From assembly GCF_025466085.1 (NCBI RefSeq), contig NZ_JANLOD010000004.1:1-64000 (forward strand): DNA of 64,000 bases. The letters are read 5' to 3'. Each line of letters starts with the position of its first letter. Position 1 is the first letter of the stretch. This document shows positions 35,901 through 47,100 of this stretch, in pieces. Source of the stretch: Pseudomonas sp. 14P_8.1_Bac3. GTDB lineage: Bacteria > Pseudomonadota > Gammaproteobacteria > Pseudomonadales > Pseudomonadaceae. The notes beneath the pieces are model-generated. The model searched no databases. It had not been told where the DNA came from and was given only the letters and a program-made list of their open reading frames with translations. The translations under genes and the position numbers were made by a program.

Positions 35901-36599
35901 ATGGCCACCTTCAAAAACATTGTTGCGATCGACTGGCGTGCCGGACCTGACCGCATTTACTTCTTTTTCAAAGACACCGACACTTATTCCCGCTACAACA
36001 TTGCCGACAGAAGCATACCGGACATGTATCCCGCGCCGGTCAAAGGTAACTGGAAAGGGTTCGAGCCGTACGCCAGATATCTACGCTTCGGTTTCACCAC
36101 GACGTCGCTGGGCAAAGGCCTGTTCGACGATAGCGATATCGCGTGGTTATTCTATTATCAGGGTGATACGCCGATGGTCTGTGCCTACGATCAGGACACG
36201 GATAACGCCGCCGCTTTTTATAAAGTCGCCGATTCTATCTGGGCGCCCATACTCCCCTACTTCGATAACATTGTGGCCGGGACGTGGCTGCAAATTTCCG
36301 GGCACCCCTTCCTGTTTCGCTTCCTTTTGAATAACGGTCATTTCTTATCCTTCGACTACAGCGACAACAAGAAACTTGCTTACAAGGCAATTACCAATAG
36401 CAGCATGCGCGGACTCGAACCTTACAAACATCGCATCATCACGGCGGCACAAAACGATCGGGCCTTTGCCGACAGTTACTGGTACATCTTCCTCACCGAC
36501 AATAAGTACCTGGTTTACAACATCCAGAAAGGTTGGGTCGAAGGTGGCTTGCGTAACATCAATGACCTGACCTGGCCCGGCCTTTTACGGGGTCAATAA
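35901..36599 (+). CDS. Hemopexin-like four-repeat protein, function unknown
   Basis: A 232-residue protein without a signal peptide, made of four degenerate repeats of about 50-60 residues at roughly 6-55, 60-118, 121-174 and 177-228. Repeats one and four show the hemopexin-domain pattern: AIDWRAGPDRIYFFFKD then SRYNI and W-GF, and ITAAQ..SYWYIFL then YLVYNI and LTWPGL. Four such repeats would make a four-bladed propeller, as in hemopexin and the photopexins of Photorhabdus. The surrounding DNA is AT-rich, suggesting acquisition. It sits between dsbRS and dsbDEG. Ligand is unknown; haem or metal binding is only a guess. Confidence 0.7.
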   Translation: MATFKNIVAIDWRAGPDRIYFFFKDTDTYSRYNIADRSIPDMYPAPVKGNWKGFEPYARYLRFGFTTTSLGKGLFDDSDIAWLFYYQGDTPMVCAYDQDTDNAAAFYKVADSIWAPILPYFDNIVAGTWLQISGHPFLFRFLLNNGHFLSFDYSDNKKLAYKAITNSSMRGLEPYKHRIITAAQNDRAFADSYWYIFLTDNKYLVYNIQKGWVEGGLRNINDLTWPGLLRGQ

Positions 36600-36658
36600 T
36601 CCGATGATTACGCCAGGGTGAACCAAAATCTCATTGGCCCGGCGCATGGAAAGACCCG

Positions 36659-36675
36659 GTTAATCATTGGTTAAT
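36659..36675 (+). promoter_or_regulatory. Candidate DsbR box of dsbDEG
   Basis: GTTAAT-N5-GTTAAT, a perfect tandem repeat with 11-base phasing, 48 bases before the dsbD ATG. The layout is that of a PmrA-type response-regulator box. Confidence 0.62.
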
Positions 36676-36723
36676 CGCGACCCTCCACTGTGCACCCCAC
36701 TTGCACAGGAACAAGGCTTTTCC

Positions 36724-38460
36724 ATGCGTCACTATTTTCTACTGTTTATTCTGTTGATCTCGGGTCTGGCCCAGGCAGGGACCGACCCGTTTGCGAAAAA
36801 AGCGGAGTTTCTGCCGGTCGACAAAGCCTTCATCCTGACCTCCGAGCGTCTGGAATCTGGTGAAACCCAACTGTTCTGGCAGATCGCCGACGGGTACTAC
36901 CTCTATCAGAAACGCCTGAAATTCGATGGGCTGGCGCCGGACCATTTACCGTCATTGCCCGACGGCGAATCCCACAGTGACGAGTTCTTCGGCGAACAGC
37001 CGGTGTATCGCCAGGGGCTGGAATTGAAGATCCCGGCCGGCGCCACCGGTCAGATCAAAGTGGGCTATCAGGGCTGCGCCGATGCCGGCCTGTGTTATCC
37101 ACCACAAACCCGGGTGATCGACCTCGGCGGCGCAGCGGCAGCGCAATCCGTCGGCGAAGCTCCGGATCAGGCCCTGGCCAGCAGCCTGCAACAACGGGCG
37201 CTGGGCTGGAGCTTGCTGGTGTTCTTCGGGCTGGGCCTGTTGCTGGCCTTCACCCCTTGCTCGTTGCCGATGCTGCCGATCCTGGCCGGTTTGATCGTCG
37301 GCAGCGGCGCCACGCCCCGACGCGGCTTTGCCCTGGCCACCAGCTATGTGGTGAGCATGGCTTTAGTGTACGCGGCGATGGGCGTACTCGCCGCGCTGCT
37401 GGGGGCGAATGTGCAGGCGCTGCTGCAAAACCCGTGGTTGCTGGGCAGCTTCGCGGCGGTGTTTGTACTGCTGGCGTTGCCGATGTTTGGATTCTTCGAG
37501 CTGCAACTGCCGGTGGCCGTGCGCGATCGGTTGGAGAATGTGTCGCGCAACCAACGCGGTGGCAGCCTGCTCGGTGCCGGTGCGCTGGGCGCGTTGTCGG
37601 GCCTGCTGGTCGGCCCGTGCATGACTGCGCCGCTGGCGGGTGCCCTGCTCTACATCGCGCAAAGCGGTAACGCCCTGCACGGCGGGCTGATTCTGTTCGC
37701 CATGGGCATCGGCATCGGCGTGCCGCTGTTGCTGCTGGTGACGGTCGGCAATCGCTTCCTGCCCAAACCCGGTGCGTGGATGAACCTGCTCAAAGGCGTG
37801 TTCGGCTTCCTGTTCCTCGCCACCGCGTTGCTGATGCTGCGTCCGGTGCTGGACGAGTCGCTGTGGATCGGCCTGTGCGGCGCGTTGCTGCTGATCGCCG
37901 CGTACAGTGCCTGGAAACAGTCGGAAGGTTTCGGCCGCATCGCCCATCTGTTCGGCGCCAGCGCGTTGCTGCTCGGCTTATGGGGCAGTCTGTTGATCAT
38001 TGGCGCGGCGGGCGGCGGCGATGATTTGTTCAAACCGCTGCGGGTGTACAGCGCGGCAAACGCCAGCGCTGTGGCCCGCCCGGTCGGGCACGACGCGTTC
38101 ACCACGATCAACGACCCGGCCGTTCTGCAACAAGAGCTGGACGCGGCAAAGACTCAAGGCCAGTGGGTGCTGCTGGATTACTACGCTGACTGGTGCGTGT
38201 CGTGCAAGGTCATGGAAAAACAGGTGTTCGGCCAGGCCCGCGTGCTCGATGCATTGAACGGCGTGCGCTTGCTACGGCTGGACGTCACCGCCGACAATGC
38301 CGCCAGCCGCGAATTGCTCAGCCGTTATAAAGTGCCGGGGCCACCGAGTTTTCTGTGGATCGGTGCCGACGGTGAAGAACGTCGCAGCCAGCGCATCACC
38401 GGCGAGGTCGATGCCGACACCTTCCTGCAACGCTGGACCACCACCCGAGACGCCCGTTAA
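36724..38460 (+). CDS. dsbD: Thiol:disulfide interchange protein DsbD
   Basis: A 578-residue inner-membrane protein that passes electrons from cytoplasmic thioredoxin to the periplasm. Three redox domains are complete: N-terminal periplasmic Cys118/Cys124 (QGCADAGLCYPP), membrane Cys179 (AFTPCSLPMLPI) and Cys299 (LVGPCMTAPLAG), and a C-terminal thioredoxin domain with CVSC at about 491-494. The start at 36724 gives a signal peptide ending AQAGTDPF. It is the first gene of dsbDEG and feeds electrons to the proteins encoded by the next two genes. Pseudomonas has more than one DsbD; this corresponds to DsbD2. Confidence 0.93.
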   Translation: MRHYFLLFILLISGLAQAGTDPFAKKAEFLPVDKAFILTSERLESGETQLFWQIADGYYLYQKRLKFDGLAPDHLPSLPDGESHSDEFFGEQPVYRQGLELKIPAGATGQIKVGYQGCADAGLCYPPQTRVIDLGGAAAAQSVGEAPDQALASSLQQRALGWSLLVFFGLGLLLAFTPCSLPMLPILAGLIVGSGATPRRGFALATSYVVSMALVYAAMGVLAALLGANVQALLQNPWLLGSFAAVFVLLALPMFGFFELQLPVAVRDRLENVSRNQRGGSLLGAGALGALSGLLVGPCMTAPLAGALLYIAQSGNALHGGLILFAMGIGIGVPLLLLVTVGNRFLPKPGAWMNLLKGVFGFLFLATALLMLRPVLDESLWIGLCGALLLIAAYSAWKQSEGFGRIAHLFGASALLLGLWGSLLIIGAAGGGDDLFKPLRVYSAANASAVARPVGHDAFTTINDPAVLQQELDAAKTQGQWVLLDYYADWCVSCKVMEKQVFGQARVLDALNGVRLLRLDVTADNAASRELLSRYKVPGPPSFLWIGADGEERRSQRITGEVDADTFLQRWTTTRDAR

Positions 38461-39326
38461 TGCTGACCTTTACCCTCGGCACGTTTGCCATCGCGCTGAA
38501 CCACCTGCTGCTGATCAGTGCCCTGGCGCTGGCGACGTTTGTCGGCTGGCGGGCGGCCAAGCGCGGTGGCGAAAATCCCGAGTCGGTGCTGTTCAGCCTG
38601 TTTCTGTTGGGCATGCTCGCGGCGCGGATCAGTTTCGTCGCGGTCTACTGGACTCACTATCGCAACGATCCGTGGCAAGTCATCGACCTGCGCGATGGCG
38701 GTTTCCTCGCCTTGCCGGGGGTGATTGCACTGCTGCTCGCCACGCTGTACCGCGGCTGGCGTCGCCCGGGTTTGCGCCGGCCATTGGGCTTTGGCGTGGC
38801 CAGCGGCCTGGCGTTCTGGTTGCTGGCGACGTTCTCCCTGAGCATCTACGAACAAGGCACGCGCCTGCCGGAGATCGCCCTGCGCAACGCCGCCGGGGAA
38901 ACCGTGCAACTGACGGATTACCAGGGCGGGCCATTGGTGATCAATCTCTGGGCCACCTGGTGCCCGCCGTGTCGCCGGGAAATGCCGGTGCTGGAAAACG
39001 CCCAGCAACAGCGCCCTGACCTGACCTTCCTGTTCGTCAACCAGGCCGAAAGCATGCAAAGCGTCAGCACCTTCCTGGAAACCCAGGGCCTGAGCCTGTC
39101 CAACGTGCTGTTCGATGGCAGTGGTCGCCTGGGCCAGGCCGTCGGCTCCATGGCGTTGCCGACTACGCTGTTCTATAGCCCCGACGGTCGTCTGTTGGGC
39201 AGCCATCTGGGCGAGCTGTCAGAGGCCAGCCTGGCCCGCGCCCTGGAAAACTTCGATACCCCGAATCCGGCCGAACCGGCCACCTCGTCAAGGAAATTGC
39301 CATGCCCCGCCTCCGCCACCTGCTGA
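38460..39326 (+). CDS. dsbE: TlpA/DsbE-like thioredoxin fused to a membrane domain
   Basis: A 288-residue protein. The N-terminal half has about four hydrophobic segments with a pattern reminiscent of prolipoprotein diacylglyceryl transferase (LLLISALALATFVGWRAAKRG, LLGMLAARISFVAVYW). The C-terminal half is a TlpA-type thioredoxin with WATWCPPCRREMPVL (Cys168/Cys171) and a cis-Pro loop ALPTTLF. It likely takes electrons from DsbD and reduces periplasmic partners. The ATG overlaps the dsbD stop (TAATG). Its 3' end overlaps dsbG by 25 bases. Confidence 0.85.
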   Translation: MLTFTLGTFAIALNHLLLISALALATFVGWRAAKRGGENPESVLFSLFLLGMLAARISFVAVYWTHYRNDPWQVIDLRDGGFLALPGVIALLLATLYRGWRRPGLRRPLGFGVASGLAFWLLATFSLSIYEQGTRLPEIALRNAAGETVQLTDYQGGPLVINLWATWCPPCRREMPVLENAQQQRPDLTFLFVNQAESMQSVSTFLETQGLSLSNVLFDGSGRLGQAVGSMALPTTLFYSPDGRLLGSHLGELSEASLARALENFDTPNPAEPATSSRKLPCPASATC

Positions 39327-40072
39327 CACTGACCCTCGGCGCTGCCTTGCTGCATTTGCCGTCGGTGCAGGCTGCCGAAGAACTGCCTGAGGCGATCAAG
39401 AAGATCGAAGCCAAGGGCGCGAAGATTGTCGGCCAGTTCGACGCCCCCGACGGCCTGCGGGGTTACGCCGCGCAATACCAGAACCGCGGCATGGCGCTGT
39501 ACCTGACGCCGGATGGCAAGCACGTGCTGCTGGGTAACTTGTACGACGCCGACGGCAACGACCTGAGCAGCGCGCCGTTGCAGAAACTGGTGTACGCGCC
39601 AATGTCCAAGGAAGTCTGGGGCAAGATGGAAGCCAGCAACTGGATCGGTGACGGCAACAAGGACGCCCCGCGCGTCGTCTATCTGTTCAGCGACCCTAAC
39701 TGCCCTTACTGCAACATGTTCTGGGAACAGGCGCGACCATGGGTGAAGGCCGGCAAGGTACAGCTGCGGCACATCATGGTCGGGATCATCCGCGAAGACA
39801 GTCCGGGTAAATCGGCTGCCTTGCTGGCGGCGAAGGATCCGCAAAAAGCCCTGCAAGATCACGAAGGGGCCGGCAAGGCCAGTACGCTCAAGGCCCTGAA
39901 AGACGTACCGCCGGCCATTCAGGCGAAACTGGCGGCGAACATGCAGTTGATGGAAGACCTGGAGTTGCAGGCGACACCGGCGATTTTCTACATGGACGAC
40001 AAGGGCGAGTTGCAACAGCAGCAGGGTGCGCCTTCGCCGGACAAGTTGGTGAAGATTCTCGGGCCGAAGTAA
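39302..40072 (+). CDS. dsbG: Periplasmic disulfide isomerase/thiol reductase DsbG
   Basis: A 256-residue protein with signal peptide ending VQAAE, an N-terminal dimerisation domain and a thioredoxin domain with CPYC at residues 134-137 (SDPNCPYCNMFW) and a cis-Pro loop QATPAIFYMD. DsbG family members are kept reduced by DsbD and rescue oxidised single cysteines. It is last in dsbDEG and starts inside the end of dsbE, which implies translational coupling. Confidence 0.92.
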   Translation: MPRLRHLLTLTLGAALLHLPSVQAAEELPEAIKKIEAKGAKIVGQFDAPDGLRGYAAQYQNRGMALYLTPDGKHVLLGNLYDADGNDLSSAPLQKLVYAPMSKEVWGKMEASNWIGDGNKDAPRVVYLFSDPNCPYCNMFWEQARPWVKAGKVQLRHIMVGIIREDSPGKSAALLAAKDPQKALQDHEGAGKASTLKALKDVPPAIQAKLAANMQLMEDLELQATPAIFYMDDKGELQQQQGAPSPDKLVKILGPK

Positions 40073-40100
40073 CGGGTGTGCTCGCTCCTGCAGGGAACGG

Positions 40101-40922
40101 TCAAACCGCGCGATTCCTCTCGCTTAAAAACATCAACAACGCCTCCGTGACAAACGAAGCATTTTCCAGATTGGAGATATGCCCCGCCTCCGGCACCAGT
40201 ACATACGGACAACCGATCAGCTCCGCCATTTCTTTCGCCTCCGCCGGTGGCCGGGGAATATCCTGATCACCACAGACCACCAGTGTGGTACGAGCATTCA
40301 GTTCACCCAGACGCGGCAACAGGTCATCCCGCCCAAACGTGATCCGCCCCATCGGCACGATGCTTTCACGCAATCGATCCGCGGGGAGCAGCGCCAGTGA
40401 GGCACGAAACTCCTGATAAAGCACCGACTCCCGATCGATGCCGGGACGGAAGAAAATCGGCACTACGATATCCAGCAGCTGCGGCGTTATCTCGCCCGTG
40501 TCTTCGATCTGTTTCAACAACGAAAAATAATAGTCGCGGGTCGGTGCCGGCTCGCTGCCGAGGTAGGTGTCCATCAACACCAGACCGTTGATTCGTTGCG
40601 GTGCCGACAACGCCAGTCGCGCACCCCACATGCCACCCACCGACAGCCCCGCCAGGGTGAACCGATCGATGCCCAGATGATCCAGCAACGCCAACTGCTG
40701 TCGTGCGATGTCGTCCAGGGTTGTGGTGCCGTCGGGCAGCGGCCCGGATTGACCGTGGCCCCAGAGGTCCGGGGCGATCACCCGGTAATGGCGTGACAAG
40801 GCGAGCATCTGCGGCACCCATTGGGCATGGTCCCAGAGGTAACTGCCGGCCAGGACGACGGCCGGGCCGGTGCCTTGGTCGAGGTAGTGAAGTTTCTGTC
40901 CGTCAATCGTAACGAAAGGCAT
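40101..40922 (-). CDS. Alpha/beta fold hydrolase
   Basis: A 273-residue hydrolase of the 3-oxoadipate enol-lactonase/haloperoxidase-like group. The oxyanion region is AGSYLWDHAQW, the nucleophile elbow is AGLSVGGMWGARLAL (Ser), the acid lies near VVCGDQDIPRP (Asp) and the base in VPEAGHISNLENA (His). The full triad is intact. The substrate is unknown. It lies downstream of pvdL on the same strand across a REPIN, so co-transcription is doubtful. Confidence 0.84.
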   Translation of the reverse strand: MPFVTIDGQKLHYLDQGTGPAVVLAGSYLWDHAQWVPQMLALSRHYRVIAPDLWGHGQSGPLPDGTTTLDDIARQQLALLDHLGIDRFTLAGLSVGGMWGARLALSAPQRINGLVLMDTYLGSEPAPTRDYYFSLLKQIEDTGEITPQLLDIVVPIFFRPGIDRESVLYQEFRASLALLPADRLRESIVPMGRITFGRDDLLPRLGELNARTTLVVCGDQDIPRPPAEAKEMAELIGCPYVLVPEAGHISNLENASFVTEALLMFLSERNRAV

Positions 40923-41012
40923 TGGGCTGTCTCCATTGCCAAAAGGGAGACGGCAGACTGGGTTGGCAGGACTCGGCAGTCAACTCGTCAATTGTCGCAA
41001 AATCCGATGAGG

Positions 41013-41086
41013 CCATCGCGAGCAGGGTCGCTCCCACAGGAGGAATGCATTCCACTGTGGGAGCGGGCTGCCCGCGAAATGGCCGG
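41013..41086. repeat. REPIN downstream of pvdL
   Basis: The inverted arms CATCGCGAGCAGGGTCGCTC and GTGGGAGCGGGCTGCCCGCG are partly degenerate. It stands between pvdL and the hydrolase gene and may act as an end-of-transcript hairpin. Confidence 0.8.
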
Positions 41087-41102
41087 TACAGGCGCTAAAG
41101 AA

Positions 41103-44100
41103 CTAGAGCCCTTCCAGCTCCGCCATCAAATCATTCAACCGATCCACCTTCTCCCCGGTGATGTCACTGGCCGCCAACCCCTCGATGTACCCGGCCAACT
41201 CCTCCACCGTGCTGCACTCGAACATCGCCCGCAACGGCACATCCCGTTGCAGCGTTTTCTGCACCCGTGAAGCGATCTGCGTCGCCAGCAACGAATGGCC
41301 GCCGAGCTCGAAGAAGTTGTCGCGAATGCCCACCTGCCCGACCTTCAATACCTCGGCCCAGATCGCCGCCAGGGTCTGCTCCAGTTCATTGCGCGGTGCC
41401 TGGTAATCCTGCTGCTGCAACTGGCCGATCTCCAGCGCCGGCAATGCCTTGCGGTCCAGTTTGCCGTTGGCATTGAGCGGCATCCGCTCCAGCCACAACC
41501 AGTGCAGCGGCACCATGTATTCCGGCAGTTCGGCGCGCAGACGCTGCTTGATGCGCTCCAGGCGTTCGGCCGGATTCAACGTGCAATCCGCCGCCACCAG
41601 ATAACCCACCAGGTGCTTGCCGTTCACGCCCTCCTGCACCCCGACCGCCGCTTCACGCACTTCGGGCTGCTCATGCAGACGCGCTTCGATTTCACCCAGT
41701 TCTATGCGATAGCCGCGAATCTTCACCTGGTGGTCGATGCGACCGACGTACTCCAGCACGCCATCACTGCGACGGCGGGCCAGGTCACCGGTGCGATACA
41801 GCCGATCGCCCGGCGCGCCAAACGGATCCGGTACAAACACTTGCGCGGTGCGCAGCGGATCGCTGACGTAACCGCGCCCAACGCCGGTGCCCGCCACGCA
41901 CAGCTCGCCTACCGCACCCAAGGGCACCAACTCCAGCGCGCCGTCGAGCAGGTACAAACGGTTGTTGTCGGTCGGCGTACCAATCGGTAAATAACTGCCG
42001 CGGGTCGAGGCTATATCGACGCGGAAGAGCGCCACGTCGTCCGAGCATTCCGCCGGCCCGTAAGCATTCACCAGCCCGATGTCCGGGTAGCGCAGCAACC
42101 ACTGATGGGCCAGCTCTGGCGGCATCGCTTCACCGGTCGGCAGCATCCAGCGCAGGCCATCGAGGCGCATGCGCTCCGGGGCGAGCATGCCCTGGATCAG
42201 CGACGGCACACTCTCCAGCACGGTGATGCCTTGCGCCGACACATGCGCCAGCAAGCCTTGCGGATCATGGGCAATCGTGTTCGGCACAATGTCCACCCGC
42301 GCACCGAACAACGGCGCGGCGAGGAACTGCCAGACCGAAATGTCGAAGCTTTGCGAGGCGGTCTGTGCGATCACGTCGGCCGCGCTCAGATCCAGGTACG
42401 GAACCTTGCTCAACTGGTTATTGAGCATGCCGCGCTGCTCGACCATCACGCCCTTCGGCAGGCCGGTGGAGCCCGAGGTGTAGATCACGTAGGCCAGGTT
42501 ATCCGGGGCGCTGTAAAGGCCGGGATTCACATCCGACACGTCGCTCGCCTGCACGTCCTCCCACACCAGCAGCCGAGGCCGATTGGCACAGGCGAATTCG
42601 TCCAGCAACGCTCGCGCCTGTTCATGGCAGGCCCGCGTGCAGACCAGCAACGGCGTGCGGCTCAGGTCGATGATCCGGCTCAACCGCTGACTCGGCAGCC
42701 CCGGATCCAGCGGCAGATAACCCGCACCCGCCTTGAAGGTGCCGATGATCATCCCGAGCAGATCGAGGTTGCGTTCCGCCAGCAACGCCACCGGTTGATC
42801 CAGCCCGACACCGGCCGCGATCAGCGCGTGGCCGAGACGGTTGCTGCGCTGGTTCAGCTCGGCATAGCTGTGTTGCTGATCGAGGCAACTGGCGGCGATC
42901 CGTTGTGGATGCAGCGCCACCTGAGCCTCGAACAACTCAACGTAGCTTTTCTCCAGCGGGTACGGGTGCTCGCTCTGGTTGCAGCCGTGGATCAGGAAAT
43001 CCTGTTCTGCGCCACCCAGCAGCGGCAAGTCCGCCATGTCGCCATGAAAGCCTTCCACCAGCGCCAGGAGCAAACGCTTGAACTCAGCGAGCATGCGATC
43101 GACGGTGGATTGGTCAAAATATCGCTGGTCGTAGGACAGGTGCAGACCGAGGTCATCGCCTGGGTAACACACCGCCGTCAGCGGGAAGTTGGTGTGGGTC
43201 CGCCCCGAATCCGAGGTCGCATTGAGGCTTTGCGCGCGGTCCAGCACCGAGACTTCCACCGGCGCGTTTTCGAAGACGAACAGGCTGTCGAACAGCGGCT
43301 GGCCTTTCGGCAATTCGCTGTTTTCCTGGATGCTCACCAACGGCAGGTATTCGTACTCACGCAGTTGCATGTTGCTGTCGAGCAAACCGCTCAGCCACTG
43401 GCGCACGCTGCACCGCTGATCGTCTTCGGGCATTTTCACCCGCAGCGCGATGCTGTTGATGAACAGGCCGACGGTGCGTTGCATTTCCGGCATCTCCACC
43501 GGGCGCCCGGCCACCGTGACGCCGAACAGCACGTCGCGATCGCCGCTCAAGCGCCGCAGCACCAGGGCCCACGCCGCCTGGGCGAAGGTGTTGACGGTCA
43601 ACTGATGGGCCTGCGCCAGTTCGCGTAATTGCGCACCGTCGCGGGCGTCGAGGCGGGTGTAGCGGTCGCCGACGATCATGCCGCCGCTGTCACCGGCGTG
43701 TTCGCGCAGGAACGGTCGGTCGCTCGGAATCGGCGTGGTCCGTTCGAAGCCTTGCAGGTTGTTTTTCCACCACTGCCGCGCCTCGGCCAGGCTTTGGCGC
43801 TGCAGCCAGCCGATGTAGTCGCGATAACGCGGCGGCACCGCCAGTTGCGCCTCCCGGCCTTCACCGAGCGCAGTGTAGATCTCGAAGAAATCGTTCATCA
43901 GCAGCGAACGGCACCAGGCGTCGATGAGGATGTGGTGATTGCTCATCATGAACCAGTAGCGCGCTTCGCCGACGCGGATCAAACGCAGGTGGAAAGGTGC
44001 CTGGTTTAGCAGATCGAAGCCGGCTTCGCGCTCGCTTTTCAACAGTGCCTGCAGCTTCGGCTCCTGTTCGGCTTCGGCGATTGCGCGCCAGTCCAGGTAG

Positions 44101-47100
44101 TCGATCGGCGTGCTGCCCGGCTTGTGGATCACTTGCAGCATGGCCTCGCCGACGTTCCAGCAGAACGACGCGCGCAACGCTTCGTGACGGGCGATCACCG
44201 CTTGCCAGGCGTCGGCGAATCGCTGCGGATCCAGCGCGCTGTTGATGCGGTAACGATCCTGCATGTAGTAGAGGCCGGTGCCGGGTTCGAGCAAGGTGTG
44301 CAGGAGCATGCCTTCCTGCATCGGCGTCAGCGGGTAGACGTCTTCGATCAGCGCGGCGGGAATTGGCAAGGCGTCGAGCTGTGGTTGGGTCAGCCTGGCC
44401 AGCGGGAAATCCGACGGCGTCAGGCCGCCCGCATCGTCGCGCAGGCAATGCCTGATCAGGCTCTGCAGCTCGCCGAGGTAAGCGTCCGCCAGTTCGTTGA
44501 TGGTTTGCGGGTCGTGGCGTTCGGCGCTGAAGGTCCAGCGCAGCACCAGTTCGCCGCCGTAGACCTGACTGTCGACGCTCAGCTCGTTGGGCAGCGGCGC
44601 CCGCGGATCGTGGGCGGCTCCGACCGGCTCATCCAGCGGACGGAACAATGCGTCCGCGCCAAAGCTCTGGTCGAACTGGCCGAGGTAGTTGAAGGTGATC
44701 GGCGCCAGCGGCAGCGCGGCCATGGCCTCCCGGCACGCTTCATCGGCGAGGTAACGCAGCACGCCATAGCCCAGCCCCTTGTGCGGCACAGCGCGCAGCT
44801 GTTCCTTGATCGCCTTGATCGAGGCGCCCTGCCCGGCCGCTTCTTCGATGTGCACGGGGGTCAGGCGCAGCGGGTAGGCGCTGGTGAACCAGCCGACGGT
44901 GCGGGTCAGGTCGATCTCGTCGAACAGGGCTTCGCGACCGTGGCCCTCAAGTTGAATCAACGCCGATTCATCACCGCTCCAGCGGCACAGCACGCGCGCC
45001 AGTGCGGTCAACAACAGGTCGTTGACCTGAGTGCGATAGGCACTCGGCGCCTGTTGCAGCAGTTGCCGGGTGGACTCGGCATCGAGGCGCACGCTGACGG
45101 TGTCGGCGTGACGATGCTGCCGGCCGCCTTCAGGACGCTCACACGGCAATTCGGCGCTCGGCCCGGCCAGTTGCGCTTGCCACCAGCGCAGTTCTTCGCG
45201 CAGGGATTCGCTGCCGGCATAGGCCAGCAAGCGCGCGGCCCAGTCCTTGAAGGCGCTGGTTTTCGCCGGCAGCTTGACCGACTGCCCGGCTTGCAGTTGG
45301 CGATACACCGTTTGCAGATCGTCCAGCAGCACGCGCCAGGAAACACCGTCCACTACCAAATGGTGGATCGCCAGGAACAGCCGTTGCTGGCCCTCGGGAC
45401 CGTCGACCAGCAACACCCGCATCAACGGCCCATGGTCGAGATCAAGGCTGCGCTGGGCGTCGGCAAACAGCGCCGCGCATTGCTCCATCGCCGTTACCCG
45501 CACTTGCCACAATGCGGGAGCGTCGGACACCGGCTGATGCGCGGCAGTCCATCCGCCCGCCGTCTCGCTGAAACGCAGGCGTAACGCGTCGTGCTGTTCG
45601 ATCACCGCCAACAGCGCTTGCTCCAGGCGATGCGGTTCCAGCATCACGGTGGGCTCCAGCAGCAACGCCTGGTTCCAGTGCTGACGCTCGGCAATGTCGG
45701 TGGCGAAGAACCAATGCTGGATCGGCGTCAAGCGCGACTCACCGCTGAGCAAGCCTTGCTCTGCCGTGACTTGCTCGGTACGGCTGGCCACGGCGGCGAG
45801 GGTCTGCACGGTCTGGTGCTGGAACAGGTCCCGCGGACTGAAGTGAATGCCCTGCTGCCGCGCGCGGCTGACCACCTGGATCGACAGGATCGAGTCGCCG
45901 CCCAGTTCGAAAAAGTTGTCGTTGAGGCCGACCTGCGCGACGTTCAGCACGTCGCACCAGATCTGCGCCAGGGTCATCTCCAGCTCGTTGCTCGGCGCCA
46001 CGTACTGTTGGCGATTGAGCTCTGGGTCCGGCGCCGGCAAGGCACGGCGATCAAGCTTGCCGTTGGCGGTCAGCGGCATGCTCGCCAGCAGGATCAGGTG
46101 CGTCGGCACCATGTATTCCGGCAACTGGGATTTCAGATGATTTTTCAGGGTTTCGCGCAGCGCGGCTTGTTGCGTGTCGTCCTGTTCGGCGACGTCGGTG
46201 ACCAGATAGCCCACCAGTTGCTTGCCGCTCGGTGCGTCGAGCGCCAGCACCACCGCTTCCCGGATCGAATCATGGTCCAGCAGGCGGGTTTCAATCTCGC
46301 CCAGCTCGATGCGGAAACCGCGAATCTTCACTTGATGGTCGATGCGGCCGAGGTATTCCACCAGGCCATCGGCGCGCTGCCGCACCCAATCGCCGGTGCG
46401 GTAAATACGCCCACCGTCAGTGGAAAACGGGTTGGCCACGAAGCGCTCGGCGGTGATGCCCGGGCGGTCGTGATACCCCTGGGCCAGGCCGGCGCCGCCG
46501 ACGTACAACTCGCCCGTCGCGCCTTGTGGCACCAAGGCCAGGTCGGCGTCGAGGATGTACGCCACGCGCGCGCCGATCACGCTGCCGATCGGCACGCTGG
46601 CCGAACCTTCCTCCAGTTGCTGCGGCGCCAGGCAGGCCAGCGGCATGACCACGGTTTCGGTCGGTCCATAGGCGTTGAAGAACAGGCCCGGAGTGAACGC
46701 CGCACGAATCCGTTGCAGGTGTTCACCGGTCAGCGCTTCGCCGCCGGTGATGCACATGCGCACCGGCAGCGTCTCGCCTTGGGTCGCCAGCCACTGCGCC
46801 AACTGGCTGCCGTAGCTCGGGGTGAAACCGAGGATGTTGATGTGGTGACGACGGATCAGTCCGCAGATTTCTTCCGCGTCCCACTGGCCCTGAGCGCGCA
46901 ACACGACGTGCGCGCCGCTCAACAACGGCACCAGCAACCGCTCGGTTGCCGCGTCGAAGTTGATCGAGTAGAAGTGCAGCTCACAGTCGTCCGGGCGCAT
47001 GCCGAAACGCTCGATCACCGCGCGGCAATGCATGGCGATTTCACCGTGGGACACCACCACGCCTTTCGGCTTGCCGGTGGAGCCTGAGGTGTAGATCAGG

